Assembly: GCF_036173105.1 (NCBI RefSeq) | Contig: NZ_CP108053.1 | Span: 6,882,001-6,946,000 of the forward strand | Direction: 5' to 3' | From: Streptomyces sp. NBC_00287 | GTDB taxonomy: Bacteria > Actinomycetota > Actinomycetes > Streptomycetales > Streptomycetaceae | DNA: 64,000 nucleotides | In this document: one piece after another, positions 1 through 7,700 of the stretch | Numbering within the stretch: position 1 is the first letter of the stretch | Layout: each line of letters begins with the position of its first letter | Notes under the pieces: generated by a model | The model's input: the letters and a program-made list of their open reading frames with translations, nothing else | Databases searched by the model: none | What the model was told of the DNA's origin: nothing | Made by a program: the position numbers and the translations under genes

Positions 1-38
1 TCTCCAACAGAACCACCTCCCTAGGAACAGAGCAGAAG

Positions 39-2168
39 TTGAACACCACCCGCGCATCCGACGAGCACACCCCGAGGGCCGCGGCAGCCCCCACCGACGC
101 CCGCCTCTCCCACCCGGAGCCACCCGCGCCCCCGGCCGTGTCGGTCCCCCGCCAACAGGGAGCCAGCCCGGAGCTGGACCGGGCGACGACCGCCGAATCG
201 CCGCGAGAAGAGGCCGCTGCCCCCTCACCGGAACGGACTCCAGCACAGGGAGACATCCCCGACGCCGAACGGTCGCCGCGTCCTGCTCCGGCACAGGCAG
301 ACACCCCCCACGCCGAACGATCACGCCGCCCAGCCACCGACCTCCTGGAGCACCCCGACCCCCACACCGCGGCCCAGGCCGCCGCCATGGAGAACCTGCT
401 CCGCTGCTGGGTAAGGGAGACCGGCCTCCCCGCTCCTTCCGACGGGACCCTTCGCATCCCCCTCCCCACCAGCGGCACGGCCCTCGTCGTACCGGTCCAC
501 TATTGGTCCCCAACGGGCTGGCACCGCTTCGGCCTCCCGCATCTGGCGGGCACCCCCGAGCAGTCCCCGCCCGCCGATGCGGTCACGGTCGCGGCACTGC
601 TTGCCCGGGAGACTCCGCAGGGAGTCGGCCCAGCCGGCCCACCAAGGGCTGCCCCCTCCACGGCACCGCCCGACGCCCCGCCGAGCCCCGGCCCCGCCTT
701 CGCCGATCGCACGGACCTCGTCGCCCGAGTCGCCGACTCGGTCCGCCGCACTGCCCTGTTCATCAGCGACCGCAGGGACCGGCCGGCCGACGGCCCCGAC
801 CTCTTCCTCAGCGCGGAGCAGGCACTCGTCCTCGGGCACCCGCTGCACCCCGCCCCGAAGAGCCGCGAAGGCCTCTCCGACTCCGAACTTCAGCTGTACT
901 CACCCGAATTGCGCGGCTCCTTTCCTCTCCACTGGATCGCCGTAGCTCCTTCCGTACTCGCCACCGACTCGGCCTGGACCGAGCGTGGACGCCCTGTCTC
1001 CGCACCCCGGCTCACGACCAGGCTCGCCGGGCCCGGCCTGACGCTGCCAGACACCTACGCGGCCCTGCCCCTGCACCCTTGGCAACTGCGCGAAATCCGT
1101 AACCGCCCCGAGGCCGCCGCCCTGTTCGACAGCGGACTGCTCCGGGACCTCGGCCCCCACGGCGGCCCGTGGCATCCCACCTCCTCCGTACGAACCGTCC
1201 ACCGTTCCGGCGCTCCCGCCATGCTCAAACTCTCGCTGGGCCTGCGCATCACCAACTCCCGTCGTGAGAACCTCCGCAAGGAACTGCATCGCGGTGTCGA
1301 GGTCCACCGCCTTCTGCGTGCCGGCCTGTCCAGGCAGTGGCAGACCGCGCAGCCGGGCTTCGACATCGTGCGCGACCCGGCCTGGCTCGCCGTCGACGGG
1401 CCGCAGGGTGAGCCGGTGCCCGGTCTCGACGTGATGATCAGGCACAACCCGTTCCACCCCGCCGCCGATGTCTCCTGCGTCGCCGGGCTTGTCTCGCCCC
1501 GCCCGCACCCCGAGCCGACTACCACCCTCGGCGGCCACCGGCCGACCTGGCGGTCCCGTCTGGGCCAGGTCGTCACCCGCCTCGCCGCGCGGACCGGCCG
1601 CCCCCTTGGCGCCGTGTCCGCCGAGTGGTTCCTGCGCTACCTCGCGCATGTGGTCCGCCCTGTGCTCTGGCTGGACGCGGAGGCGGGCATCGCCCTGGAG
1701 GCGCACCAGCAGAACACCTTGCTCCTGCTGGACCCGGACGGCTGGCCCACCGGCGGCCGCTACCGCGACAACCAGGGCTACTACTTCCGTGAGTCCCGTC
1801 GGGCGGAACTCGACGCCCGGCTGCCCGGTATCGGCAAGCACAGCGACACCTTCGTCTCCGACGAGGTGACCGACGAGCGCTTCGCCTACTACCTCGCCAT
1901 CAACAACGTGCTCGGCCTCATCGGCGCGTTCGGCTCCCAGGGTCTCGCCGATGAACGGCTGCTGCTCGCCGCCTTCCGTCGATTCCTCGGCGACATGGCC
2001 TCCGGTCCCGCGCGGCTGCGCACCTCGTTGCCGGCCCGTCTGCTCGACTCACCCACCCTGCGCTGCAAGGCCAACCTCCTGACCCGGCTGCACGGCCTGG
2101 ACGAACTCGTCGGCCCGGTCGATACGCAGTCCGTGTACGTCACCATCGCCAACCCCCTTCATTCCTGA
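39..2168 (+). CDS. IucA/IucC family NRPS-independent siderophore (NIS) synthetase
   Basis: NIS synthetases use ATP to adenylate a carboxylate and condense it with an amine or hydroxylamine during cytoplasmic siderophore assembly. Family motifs are visible: GHPLHPAPKSR (H267 onward), HPWQ (346-349), TSSVRTVHR, LKLSLGLRITNSRREN, HQQN (556 onward) and RDNQGYY (576 onward). The last part matches the FhuF-like C-terminal region of the family. At 709 residues it is longer than the usual ~600, because the first ~105 residues are Pro/Ala-rich and contain an imperfect repeat (PAQGDIPDAERSPRPA then PAQADTPHAERSRRPA). The start used is TTG; the true start may lie further upstream, outside the window, or downstream. 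It is followed by an AlcB-like acyltransferase in the same direction. The family call is firm; the product is unknown from this window. Confidence 0.88.
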   Translation: MNTTRASDEHTPRAAAAPTDARLSHPEPPAPPAVSVPRQQGASPELDRATTAESPREEAAAPSPERTPAQGDIPDAERSPRPAPAQADTPHAERSRRPATDLLEHPDPHTAAQAAAMENLLRCWVRETGLPAPSDGTLRIPLPTSGTALVVPVHYWSPTGWHRFGLPHLAGTPEQSPPADAVTVAALLARETPQGVGPAGPPRAAPSTAPPDAPPSPGPAFADRTDLVARVADSVRRTALFISDRRDRPADGPDLFLSAEQALVLGHPLHPAPKSREGLSDSELQLYSPELRGSFPLHWIAVAPSVLATDSAWTERGRPVSAPRLTTRLAGPGLTLPDTYAALPLHPWQLREIRNRPEAAALFDSGLLRDLGPHGGPWHPTSSVRTVHRSGAPAMLKLSLGLRITNSRRENLRKELHRGVEVHRLLRAGLSRQWQTAQPGFDIVRDPAWLAVDGPQGEPVPGLDVMIRHNPFHPAADVSCVAGLVSPRPHPEPTTTLGGHRPTWRSRLGQVVTRLAARTGRPLGAVSAEWFLRYLAHVVRPVLWLDAEAGIALEAHQQNTLLLLDPDGWPTGGRYRDNQGYYFRESRRAELDARLPGIGKHSDTFVSDEVTDERFAYYLAINNVLGLIGAFGSQGLADERLLLAAFRRFLGDMASGPARLRTSLPARLLDSPTLRCKANLLTRLHGLDELVGPVDTQSVYVTIANPLHS

Positions 2169-2285
2169 GCTACGCCGTCGAACCACCTGAACTGTCCACC
2201 CTGCTGAAGCCGACTCCCCGATCACCTCAACTCCCTGCATTTCTGAGGAACATGACCCATCCCGCCTCCTGAGAGGAGCGTCGCC

Positions 2286-3095
2286 GTGCCTCCCAACGAC
2301 GCGAGCACCGACGCCGGTATCGACCCCGCCGCCTCCGTCGGCACCGACACGGCACCCGGTGCCAGCCCCGGCGGGGACAACGAGGACACGCTGGACCTGC
2401 GCCTGCCCGACGAACTCCTCGCTCTGTTCGCGGCGACGGAGGAGGCCGAGGGCGATGCCGCCGGTGACGGTGCCGAAGGCTCAGTCCAGCCCGCCTGGTC
2501 CGCCTCCGTCGTGCCGAACGTTGACGATCTCCTCGACCGCGTCGTCGACTGGGGGCCGATCACTACGGCTGTCGGCGTGCTCCAGCTCGTCCCCGTGCGC
2601 GTCGAACGCGATCTTCCGCTCATCAGCCGCTGGATGAACGACCCCGCCGTCGCCGCCTTCTGGGAGCTGGCCGGGCCCCAGAGCGTGACCGAGGAACACT
2701 TGCGGTCCCAGTTCCTCGGAGACGGGCGCAGTGTGCCGTGCCTGGGCGTACTGGACGGCACGCGGATGAGTTACTGGGAGATCTACCGGGCGGACCTCGA
2801 CCCGCTGGCCCGCCGCTATCCCGCCCGTCCTCATGACACCGGAATCCACCTCCTCATCGGTGATGTCGCCGACCGTGGGCGAGGCCTCGGCACCACACTT
2901 CTCCGAGCCGTCGCCGACCGTGCGCTCGACAGGCGGCCCGCCTGTGCGCGCGTCATCGCGGAACCCGACATTCGCAACACCCCTTCCGTCGCTGCTTTCC
3001 TGAGCGCCGGTTTCCGGTTCTCCGCCGAGGTCGATCTGCCCGCCAAGCGGGCCGCCCTCATGGTCCGGGACCGGGCCTTGCGCGATCTGCTGTAA
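2286..3095 (+). CDS. AlcB/IucB-like GNAT acyltransferase for hydroxamate siderophore assembly
   Basis: A GNAT-fold protein of the siderophore acyltransferase (AlcB/RhbD) type, which acylates an N-hydroxylated diamine to give the hydroxamate. The domain fills residues ~100-265: RDLPLISRWMNDPAVAAFW, then SYWEIYRADLDPLARRY and HLLIGDVADRGRGLGTTLL, which holds the acyl-CoA pyrophosphate loop (RGRGLG). The first ~95 residues are acidic low-complexity sequence. The GTG start is preceded by GAGAGGAG. It lies 117 bp after the NIS synthetase, so the two are probably co-transcribed. No hydroxylase or amino acid decarboxylase is visible; they may lie left of the window or elsewhere. Confidence 0.85.
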   Translation: MPPNDASTDAGIDPAASVGTDTAPGASPGGDNEDTLDLRLPDELLALFAATEEAEGDAAGDGAEGSVQPAWSASVVPNVDDLLDRVVDWGPITTAVGVLQLVPVRVERDLPLISRWMNDPAVAAFWELAGPQSVTEEHLRSQFLGDGRSVPCLGVLDGTRMSYWEIYRADLDPLARRYPARPHDTGIHLLIGDVADRGRGLGTTLLRAVADRALDRRPACARVIAEPDIRNTPSVAAFLSAGFRFSAEVDLPAKRAALMVRDRALRDLL

Positions 3096-3267
3096 CGCCA
3101 CGCTGCGGTGTCGTCACTTTTGGTACACCGCCCGGGCGGCTGGGGTTCCCACTCGCGGGCGACCGATTTCAAGCCGCGCCGAAGTCGGCGGAGGAAACCC
3201 GTCGGTGGCGCCGAAATACGAGCGTCACCACCTGACCCGCCCGACTCGCTGCACACCCCACTCACCC

Positions 3268-3421
3268 GACCCCCACCCCCACACCCCACTCACCCGACCC
3301 CCACCCGACACGCCCCCGACCCGAGGACCCCCGGTCTTGATCCAGACCCCCACCCCCACACCCCACTCACCTGACCCCCACCCGACACGCCCCCGACCCG
3401 AGGACCCCCGGTCTTGATCCA
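3268..3421. repeat. Two tandem copies of a 77-bp C-rich unit
   Basis: The unit starting at 3268 repeats from 3345 with one mismatch (CACCCGAC versus CACCTGAC). The first bases of a third copy begin at 3422. Both copies contain CGGTCTTGATCCAG near the end. Frames through it encode only Pro/Thr/His-rich low-complexity peptide, so it is not treated as coding. It fills the gap between the siderophore genes and the helicase promoter. Confidence 0.9.
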
Positions 3422-3449
3422 GACCCCCGCCACCGCCGTGATCACCCGT

Positions 3450-3472
3450 TTGTCAGTGCCGGGCCGTAGGGT
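3450..3472 (+). promoter_or_regulatory. RecA-NDp/PafBC-type DNA-damage promoter of the DinG-like helicase
   Basis: TTGTCAGTG, eight bases, then TAGGGT. This matches the mycobacterial LexA-independent damage promoter consensus TTGTCRGTG-N8-TAnnnT exactly. The start codon is nine bases past the -10 hexamer, so the leader is very short or absent. The motif match is direct; control by a PafBC homologue is inferred. Confidence 0.75.
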
Positions 3473-3481
3473 GGTCGCGCT

Positions 3482-5470
3482 ATGACGAAGCCCTCACTCC
3501 CCGAACTCCTGCATGCTGCCGTCACTGCCGTCGGCGGTTCGGAGCGCCCCGGCCAGGTGACCATGGCCGAATCCGTCGCGGAGGCGATCGACGACAGTTC
3601 CCACCTCCTTGTCCAGGCCGGCACCGGCACCGGAAAGTCGCTGGGCTATCTGGTTCCCGCGCTCGCGCACGGGGAGCGCGTCGTTGTCGCGACGGCCACC
3701 CTGGCCCTGCAGCGCCAGCTGGTGGAGCGGGATCTGCCGCGCACGGTCGATGCCCTGCACCCGCTGCTGCGCCGCCGTCCGGAGTTCGCGATGCTCAAGG
3801 GCAGGTCGAACTACTTGTGTCTGCACCGCCTCCATGAGGGCGTTCCGCAGGACGAGGAGGAGGGCCTCTTCGACCAGTTCGAGGCGGCCGCGCCCACCAG
3901 CAAGCTGGGCCAGGACCTGCTGCGGCTGCGCGACTGGTCCGACGAGACCGAGACAGGGGACCGCGACGACCTCACGCCCGGCGTCTCCGACCGCGCCTGG
4001 GCCCAGGTGTCCGTCTCGTCGCGCGAGTGTCTGGGCGCCACCAAGTGTGCCTATGGCGCCGAATGCTTCGCGGAGATGGCCCGCGAGCGCGCCAAGCTCG
4101 CCGAGGTCGTCGTCACCAACCACGCGCTGCTCGCGATCGACGCCATCGAGGGCGCCCCGGTGCTCCCGCAGCACGAGGTGCTGATCGTCGACGAGGCGCA
4201 CGAACTGGTCTCCCGGGTCACCGGCGTCGCCACCGGCGAGCTCACTCCGGGGCAGGTCAACCGTGCCGTGCGCCGCGCCGCCAAGCTCGTCAACGAGAAG
4301 GCCGCCGACCAGCTCCAGACCGCCGCCGAGGGCTTCGAGCGGCTGATGGAGCTGGCGCTGCCGGGCCGTCTGGAGGAGATCCCTGAGGATCTCGGCTACG
4401 CGCTGATGGCTCTGCGCGACGCCTGCCGCACGGTGATCTCGGCGATCGGCGCGACCCGCGACAAGTCCGTCCAGGACGAGGACGCGGTCCGCAAGCAGGC
4501 GCTGGCCTCGGTGGAGACCGTTCACGACGTGGCGGAGCGGATCACGAACGGCTCGGAGTGGGATGTCGTCTGGTACGAGCGCCATGACCGCTTCGGCGCC
4601 TCCCTCCGGGTCGCCCCCATGTCGGTCTCCGGGTTGCTGCGCGAGAAGCTCTTCGCCGACCGCTCGGTCGTCCTGACCTCGGCGACCTTGAAGCTGGGCG
4701 GCGACTTCAACGGCGTCGGCGCCTCTCTGGGCCTTGCCCCCGAGGGCACGGAAGGTGAGGAACTCCCGCAGTGGAAGGGCGTCGATGTCGGCTCGCCCTT
4801 CCACTACCCCAAGCAGGGCATCCTGTACGTAGCCAAGCATCTGTCGCGGCCCGCGCGGGACGGCGACCGGGCGGACATGCTGGATGAGTTGACGGAGCTG
4901 ATCCAGGCGGCCGGCGGCCGCACCCTCGGCCTCTTCTCCTCGATGCGGGCCGCCCAGCTCGCGGCCGAGGAACTGCGCTCCCGCATCCCCGAGTTCCCGA
5001 TCCTTCTCCAGGGTGAGGAGACCCTCGGTGAGCTCATCAAGAACTTCGCGGCCGATCCGAAGACCTGCCTCTTCGGCACGCTCTCGCTCTGGCAGGGCGT
5101 CGACGTCCCGGGCCCCAGCTGTCAGCTCGTCGTCATGGACAAGATCCCGTTCCCGCGTCCCGACGACCCGCTGATGAGCGCCCGCCAGAAGGCGGTCGAG
5201 GACGCGGGCGGCAACGGCTTCATGGCGGTGGCCGCGACCCACGCGGCGCTGCTCATGGCCCAGGGCGCCGGTCGCCTCGTACGGGCGTCGGGGGACCGCG
5301 GTGTGGTCGCCGTACTGGATCAGCGGCTGGCCACGGCGCGGTACGGGAGCTATCTGAAGGCGTCGCTGCCCGACTTTTGGTACACCACGGACCGTAACCA
5401 GGTCCGAAGGTCGCTGGCCGCGATCGACGCGGCAGCGCAGGCGGCGGAAGTGCAGGACGGAGCCGAGTGA
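3482..5470 (+). CDS. DinG/XPD-like ATP-dependent DNA helicase with Fe-S cluster
   Basis: A superfamily 2 helicase of the DinG/XPD group, 662 residues, close to the family length. The Walker A motif is AGTGTGKS (46-53) and the Walker B/DEAH box is 237-240. Four cysteines between them (C113, C183, C189, C195; ECLGATKC then AECF) are the 4Fe-4S ligands of this family. The C-terminal motor lobe has SLWQGVDVPG and the arginine-finger motif QGAGRLVR. Such enzymes unwind 5'-3' and act on R-loops, G-quadruplexes or repair intermediates. The ATG sits just behind the damage-type promoter at 3450-3472, which fits a repair role. It converges on lexA, and its stop codon is inside the shared terminator. 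Confidence 0.93.
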   Translation: MTKPSLPELLHAAVTAVGGSERPGQVTMAESVAEAIDDSSHLLVQAGTGTGKSLGYLVPALAHGERVVVATATLALQRQLVERDLPRTVDALHPLLRRRPEFAMLKGRSNYLCLHRLHEGVPQDEEEGLFDQFEAAAPTSKLGQDLLRLRDWSDETETGDRDDLTPGVSDRAWAQVSVSSRECLGATKCAYGAECFAEMARERAKLAEVVVTNHALLAIDAIEGAPVLPQHEVLIVDEAHELVSRVTGVATGELTPGQVNRAVRRAAKLVNEKAADQLQTAAEGFERLMELALPGRLEEIPEDLGYALMALRDACRTVISAIGATRDKSVQDEDAVRKQALASVETVHDVAERITNGSEWDVVWYERHDRFGASLRVAPMSVSGLLREKLFADRSVVLTSATLKLGGDFNGVGASLGLAPEGTEGEELPQWKGVDVGSPFHYPKQGILYVAKHLSRPARDGDRADMLDELTELIQAAGGRTLGLFSSMRAAQLAAEELRSRIPEFPILLQGEETLGELIKNFAADPKTCLFGTLSLWQGVDVPGPSCQLVVMDKIPFPRPDDPLMSARQKAVEDAGGNGFMAVAATHAALLMAQGAGRLVRASGDRGVVAVLDQRLATARYGSYLKASLPDFWYTTDRNQVRRSLAAIDAAAQAAEVQDGAE

Positions 5471-5515
5471 GGGGTGGGTAGCCTGTCCCGCAGCCGGGAC
5501 AGGCTACCCACCCCT
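5470..5515. terminator. Perfect 21-bp hairpin between helicase and lexA
   Basis: Arms 5470-5490 and 5495-5515 are perfectly complementary with a four-base loop. The left arm begins in the last base of the helicase stop codon. Placed between convergent genes, it can serve as a bidirectional terminator. Confidence 0.9.
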
Positions 5516-5618
5516 GTGTAACCGAGCGTCATCCGGGGGCGGAAAAGAGAACAGGGCCCCGGAACCGGCGCAGGGGTCCCGGGGCCCGGTCAGATCGGCG
5601 AGATCTGCCGCGCGGTGC

Positions 5619-6398
5619 TTACACGCGCCGCAGCACCGCCACCACCTTGCCGAGGATGGTCGCGTCGTCGCCGGGGATCGGCTCGTACGCGGAGTTGTGC
5701 GGGAGCAGCCAGACGTGGCCGTCCTCGCGCTTGAAGCGCTTGACGGTGGCCTCGCCGTCGAGCATCGCGGCGACGATGTCGCCGTTCTCGGCGACGGGCT
5801 GGCGCCGGACCGTGACCCAGTCGCCGTCACAGATCGCGGCCTCGATCATCGAGTCACCGACGACCTTCAGGACGAACAGTTCACCGTCTCCGACCAGTTG
5901 CCGGGGGAGAGGGAAGACGTCCTCGACGGACTCCTCCGCGAGGATCGGACCACCGGCGGCGATCCGGCCGACCAGCGGGACGTACGACGCGGCAGGCTTG
6001 CCGGCGGTGTCCGTGGGCTGCACGGAGGCGGCCTGGTCGGAACCGCGCACCTCGTATGCGCGCGGGCGGTGCGGGTCGCGCCGCAGGAAGCCCTTGCGCT
6101 CCAGTGCCATGAGCTGGTGTGCGACCGAGGAAGTGCTGGAAAGGCCGACGGCCTGGCCGATCTCGCGCATCGACGGCGGGTAGCCGCGCCGCTGCACGGA
6201 GTCCCTGATGACCTCGATGACCCGGCGTTGCCGGTCGGTGAGTCCGGAGCTGTCCGCCCGGATGCCTGGAGGTCGGCCCGGCAGGGAGCGCTTGTGTCCC
6301 TCGGGGTTCGCGGCTTCGTTCATCGCATGCACCGGCTCGAGTCGGCCCTGGGGTCGGTCCTGGGCAGTGATGGTGGCACTGTCTGCGGTGGTGGTCAC
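5619..6398 (-). CDS. lexA: LexA, SOS-response repressor and self-cleaving protease
   Basis: LexA represses DNA-damage genes and cleaves itself when RecA filaments form. The 259-residue product has an N-terminal winged helix (~53-118, PSMREIGQAVGLSSTSSVAH) and a C-terminal S24 domain with the Ala-Gly cleavage site (A148-G149 in IAAGGP), the nucleophile S183 (VVGDSM) and the general base K220 (ATVKRF). The GTG at 6398 is chosen because MTTTADSATITAQD-type N-termini are typical of Streptomyces LexA and a purine-rich GAGAGGGG precedes it. An in-frame extension to 6467 is open but would run into the SOS box, so it is unlikely. Autoregulation is expected from the box at 6458-6473. Confidence 0.97.
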   Translation of the reverse strand: MTTTADSATITAQDRPQGRLEPVHAMNEAANPEGHKRSLPGRPPGIRADSSGLTDRQRRVIEVIRDSVQRRGYPPSMREIGQAVGLSSTSSVAHQLMALERKGFLRRDPHRPRAYEVRGSDQAASVQPTDTAGKPAASYVPLVGRIAAGGPILAEESVEDVFPLPRQLVGDGELFVLKVVGDSMIEAAICDGDWVTVRRQPVAENGDIVAAMLDGEATVKRFKREDGHVWLLPHNSAYEPIPGDDATILGKVVAVLRRV

Positions 6399-6457
6399 GT
6401 CGGCCCCTCTCGATGGTCTCCCTGCTGGACAACGGTAGTTGCTTTCGAAAGGTTGCG

Positions 6458-6473
6458 CCAAACACACGTTCGA
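6458..6473 (-). promoter_or_regulatory. SOS box (LexA operator) of lexA
   Basis: Read on the minus strand the 16-mer is TCGAACGTGTGTTTGG. This is close to the actinobacterial SOS box TCGAACRTGTGTTCGA, with the left half-site perfect and the right half degenerate. It lies 60 bp upstream of the lexA start. Confidence 0.8.
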
Positions 6474-6787
6474 GTGAAAAATCGCGATTCACCTGCCGCG
6501 ATCATGTGTCTGGGTGTATGGCTAACGCGGTGCCTGGCGGACAAAAGGGCCCATTGCTGTGCTCTTCACCGTCGGGCGACGACCTCGTGGGTTGTTGCCC
6601 CAGTCTGCCATCCGGCGCCCGGCCGACCGGGACCTGGTCCCCCATCTCTGCGGGAGCCCCACGACGCCTCCCTGTGGCGCTCACGGTATCTCCGCATGTG
6701 CCTTAACGGTACGGCCGTGCACCCTCGTGTTGCCGCAGGGCTGCGGCCGAGCGGTGCGGCCCAGTGAGGTCAGTTCGCACGGGTGCG

Positions 6788-6835
6788 ACACGCGCGCGTG
6801 GCGTGTATGTATGAGCCAATCCCCACATCTAGTGG
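6788..6835 (+). promoter_or_regulatory. Candidate pair of NrdR boxes upstream of nrdR-nrdJ
   Basis: The distal-to-proximal pair is ACACGCGCGCGTGGCG (6788-6803) and TCCCCACATCTAGTGG (6820-6835). The second fits the NrdR consensus acaCwAtATaTwGtgt well; the first keeps the outer bases but has a GC core. Their centres are 32 bp apart, the three-turn spacing typical of NrdR operators. The rest of 6399-6975 holds no gene; an imperfect GC-rich hairpin (CGGGCC-CTCG with CGAGGGGCCCG) lies in the nrdR leader at about 6880-6930. Confidence 0.6.
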
Positions 6836-6975
6836 TTGGATTGCAGTAGCAGCCCAGAAGTTGTGGTCCCCCCGGTCTTCGGGCCCTCGGGCATCGCCTA
6901 TGCTTGGGGCTGCTTCGAGGGGCCCGTGAGGCCCAACGAGGCTATTGAGTCTGCTGTGAGGAGGGTTGGGAGTTC

Positions 6976-7533
6976 ATGCACTGCCCCTTCTGCAGGCACC
7001 CCGACAGCCGTGTGGTCGACAGCCGTACGACCGACGACGGCACGTCGATCCGCAGGCGCCGCCAGTGCCCTGACTGCTCCCGTCGTTTCACGACCGTGGA
7101 GACGTGCTCGCTCATGGTGGTGAAGCGGTCCGGAGTCACCGAGCCATTCAGCCGTACCAAGGTCATCAATGGCGTGCGCAAGGCATGTCAGGGACGGCCT
7201 GTCACCGAGGACGCACTCGCCCAGCTCGGCCAGCGGGTCGAGGAGGCGGTGCGGGCCACCGGGAGCGCCGAGCTGACCACCCACGACGTGGGGCTGGCCA
7301 TACTCGGCCCGTTGCAGGAGCTCGACCTCGTCGCCTATCTGCGATTCGCCTCCGTCTACCGGGCGTTCGACTCGCTCGAGGACTTCGAGGCCGCGATCAC
7401 GGAACTCAGGCAGACGGAACGCCCCGCTGCGGACGACGACGACCGCGACGACGCGGGAGCGGGGAGCCAGGAAGACGAGCGCGGGCCCGGAGGGACTGCA
7501 CAGGTCCCCGTGCCCGCCAACGCCGCCGACTGA
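6976..7533 (+). CDS. nrdR: NrdR, ATP-cone repressor of ribonucleotide reductase genes
   Basis: NrdR senses ATP/dATP and represses nrd operons. The 185-residue protein opens directly with the zinc ribbon (C3-x2-C6 and C31-x2-C34: HCPFC and CPDC), followed by an ATP-cone domain (~47-137). The C-terminal tail is acidic and Gly/Pro-rich, as in Streptomyces homologues. The ATG is preceded by GAGGAGGG. It lies 167 bp ahead of nrdJ in the same direction, and candidate NrdR boxes lie upstream, implying autoregulation of the pair. Confidence 0.97.
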   Translation: MHCPFCRHPDSRVVDSRTTDDGTSIRRRRQCPDCSRRFTTVETCSLMVVKRSGVTEPFSRTKVINGVRKACQGRPVTEDALAQLGQRVEEAVRATGSAELTTHDVGLAILGPLQELDLVAYLRFASVYRAFDSLEDFEAAITELRQTERPAADDDDRDDAGAGSQEDERGPGGTAQVPVPANAAD

Positions 7534-7700
7534 CCGACGGACCGGATCCGGAGACCCAGGACTCCGGGTCCGGCCGCGCGGCGGCGACCGAAGACCTGTT
7601 GCGGGCGGCAGCGAGAGATGCCCGCAACACCAGACAGAACACCGTGCCACGGGAACATCGGGGCACTTCAGGGCGTTTTAGCCCGTACCAGGGAGGCGGC

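Noticed and set aside
3108..3417. Pro/His/Thr-rich open frames over the 77-bp repeats
   Set aside because: They are a by-product of C-rich tandem repeats; no start signal or protein-like composition.
3268..3421. CRISPR-like array
   Set aside because: Only two adjoining copies of a 77-bp unit with no spacers and no cas genes nearby.
6840..6975. Cobalamin riboswitch in the nrdR-nrdJ leader
   Set aside because: No B12-box sequence; only a GC-rich hairpin is present.
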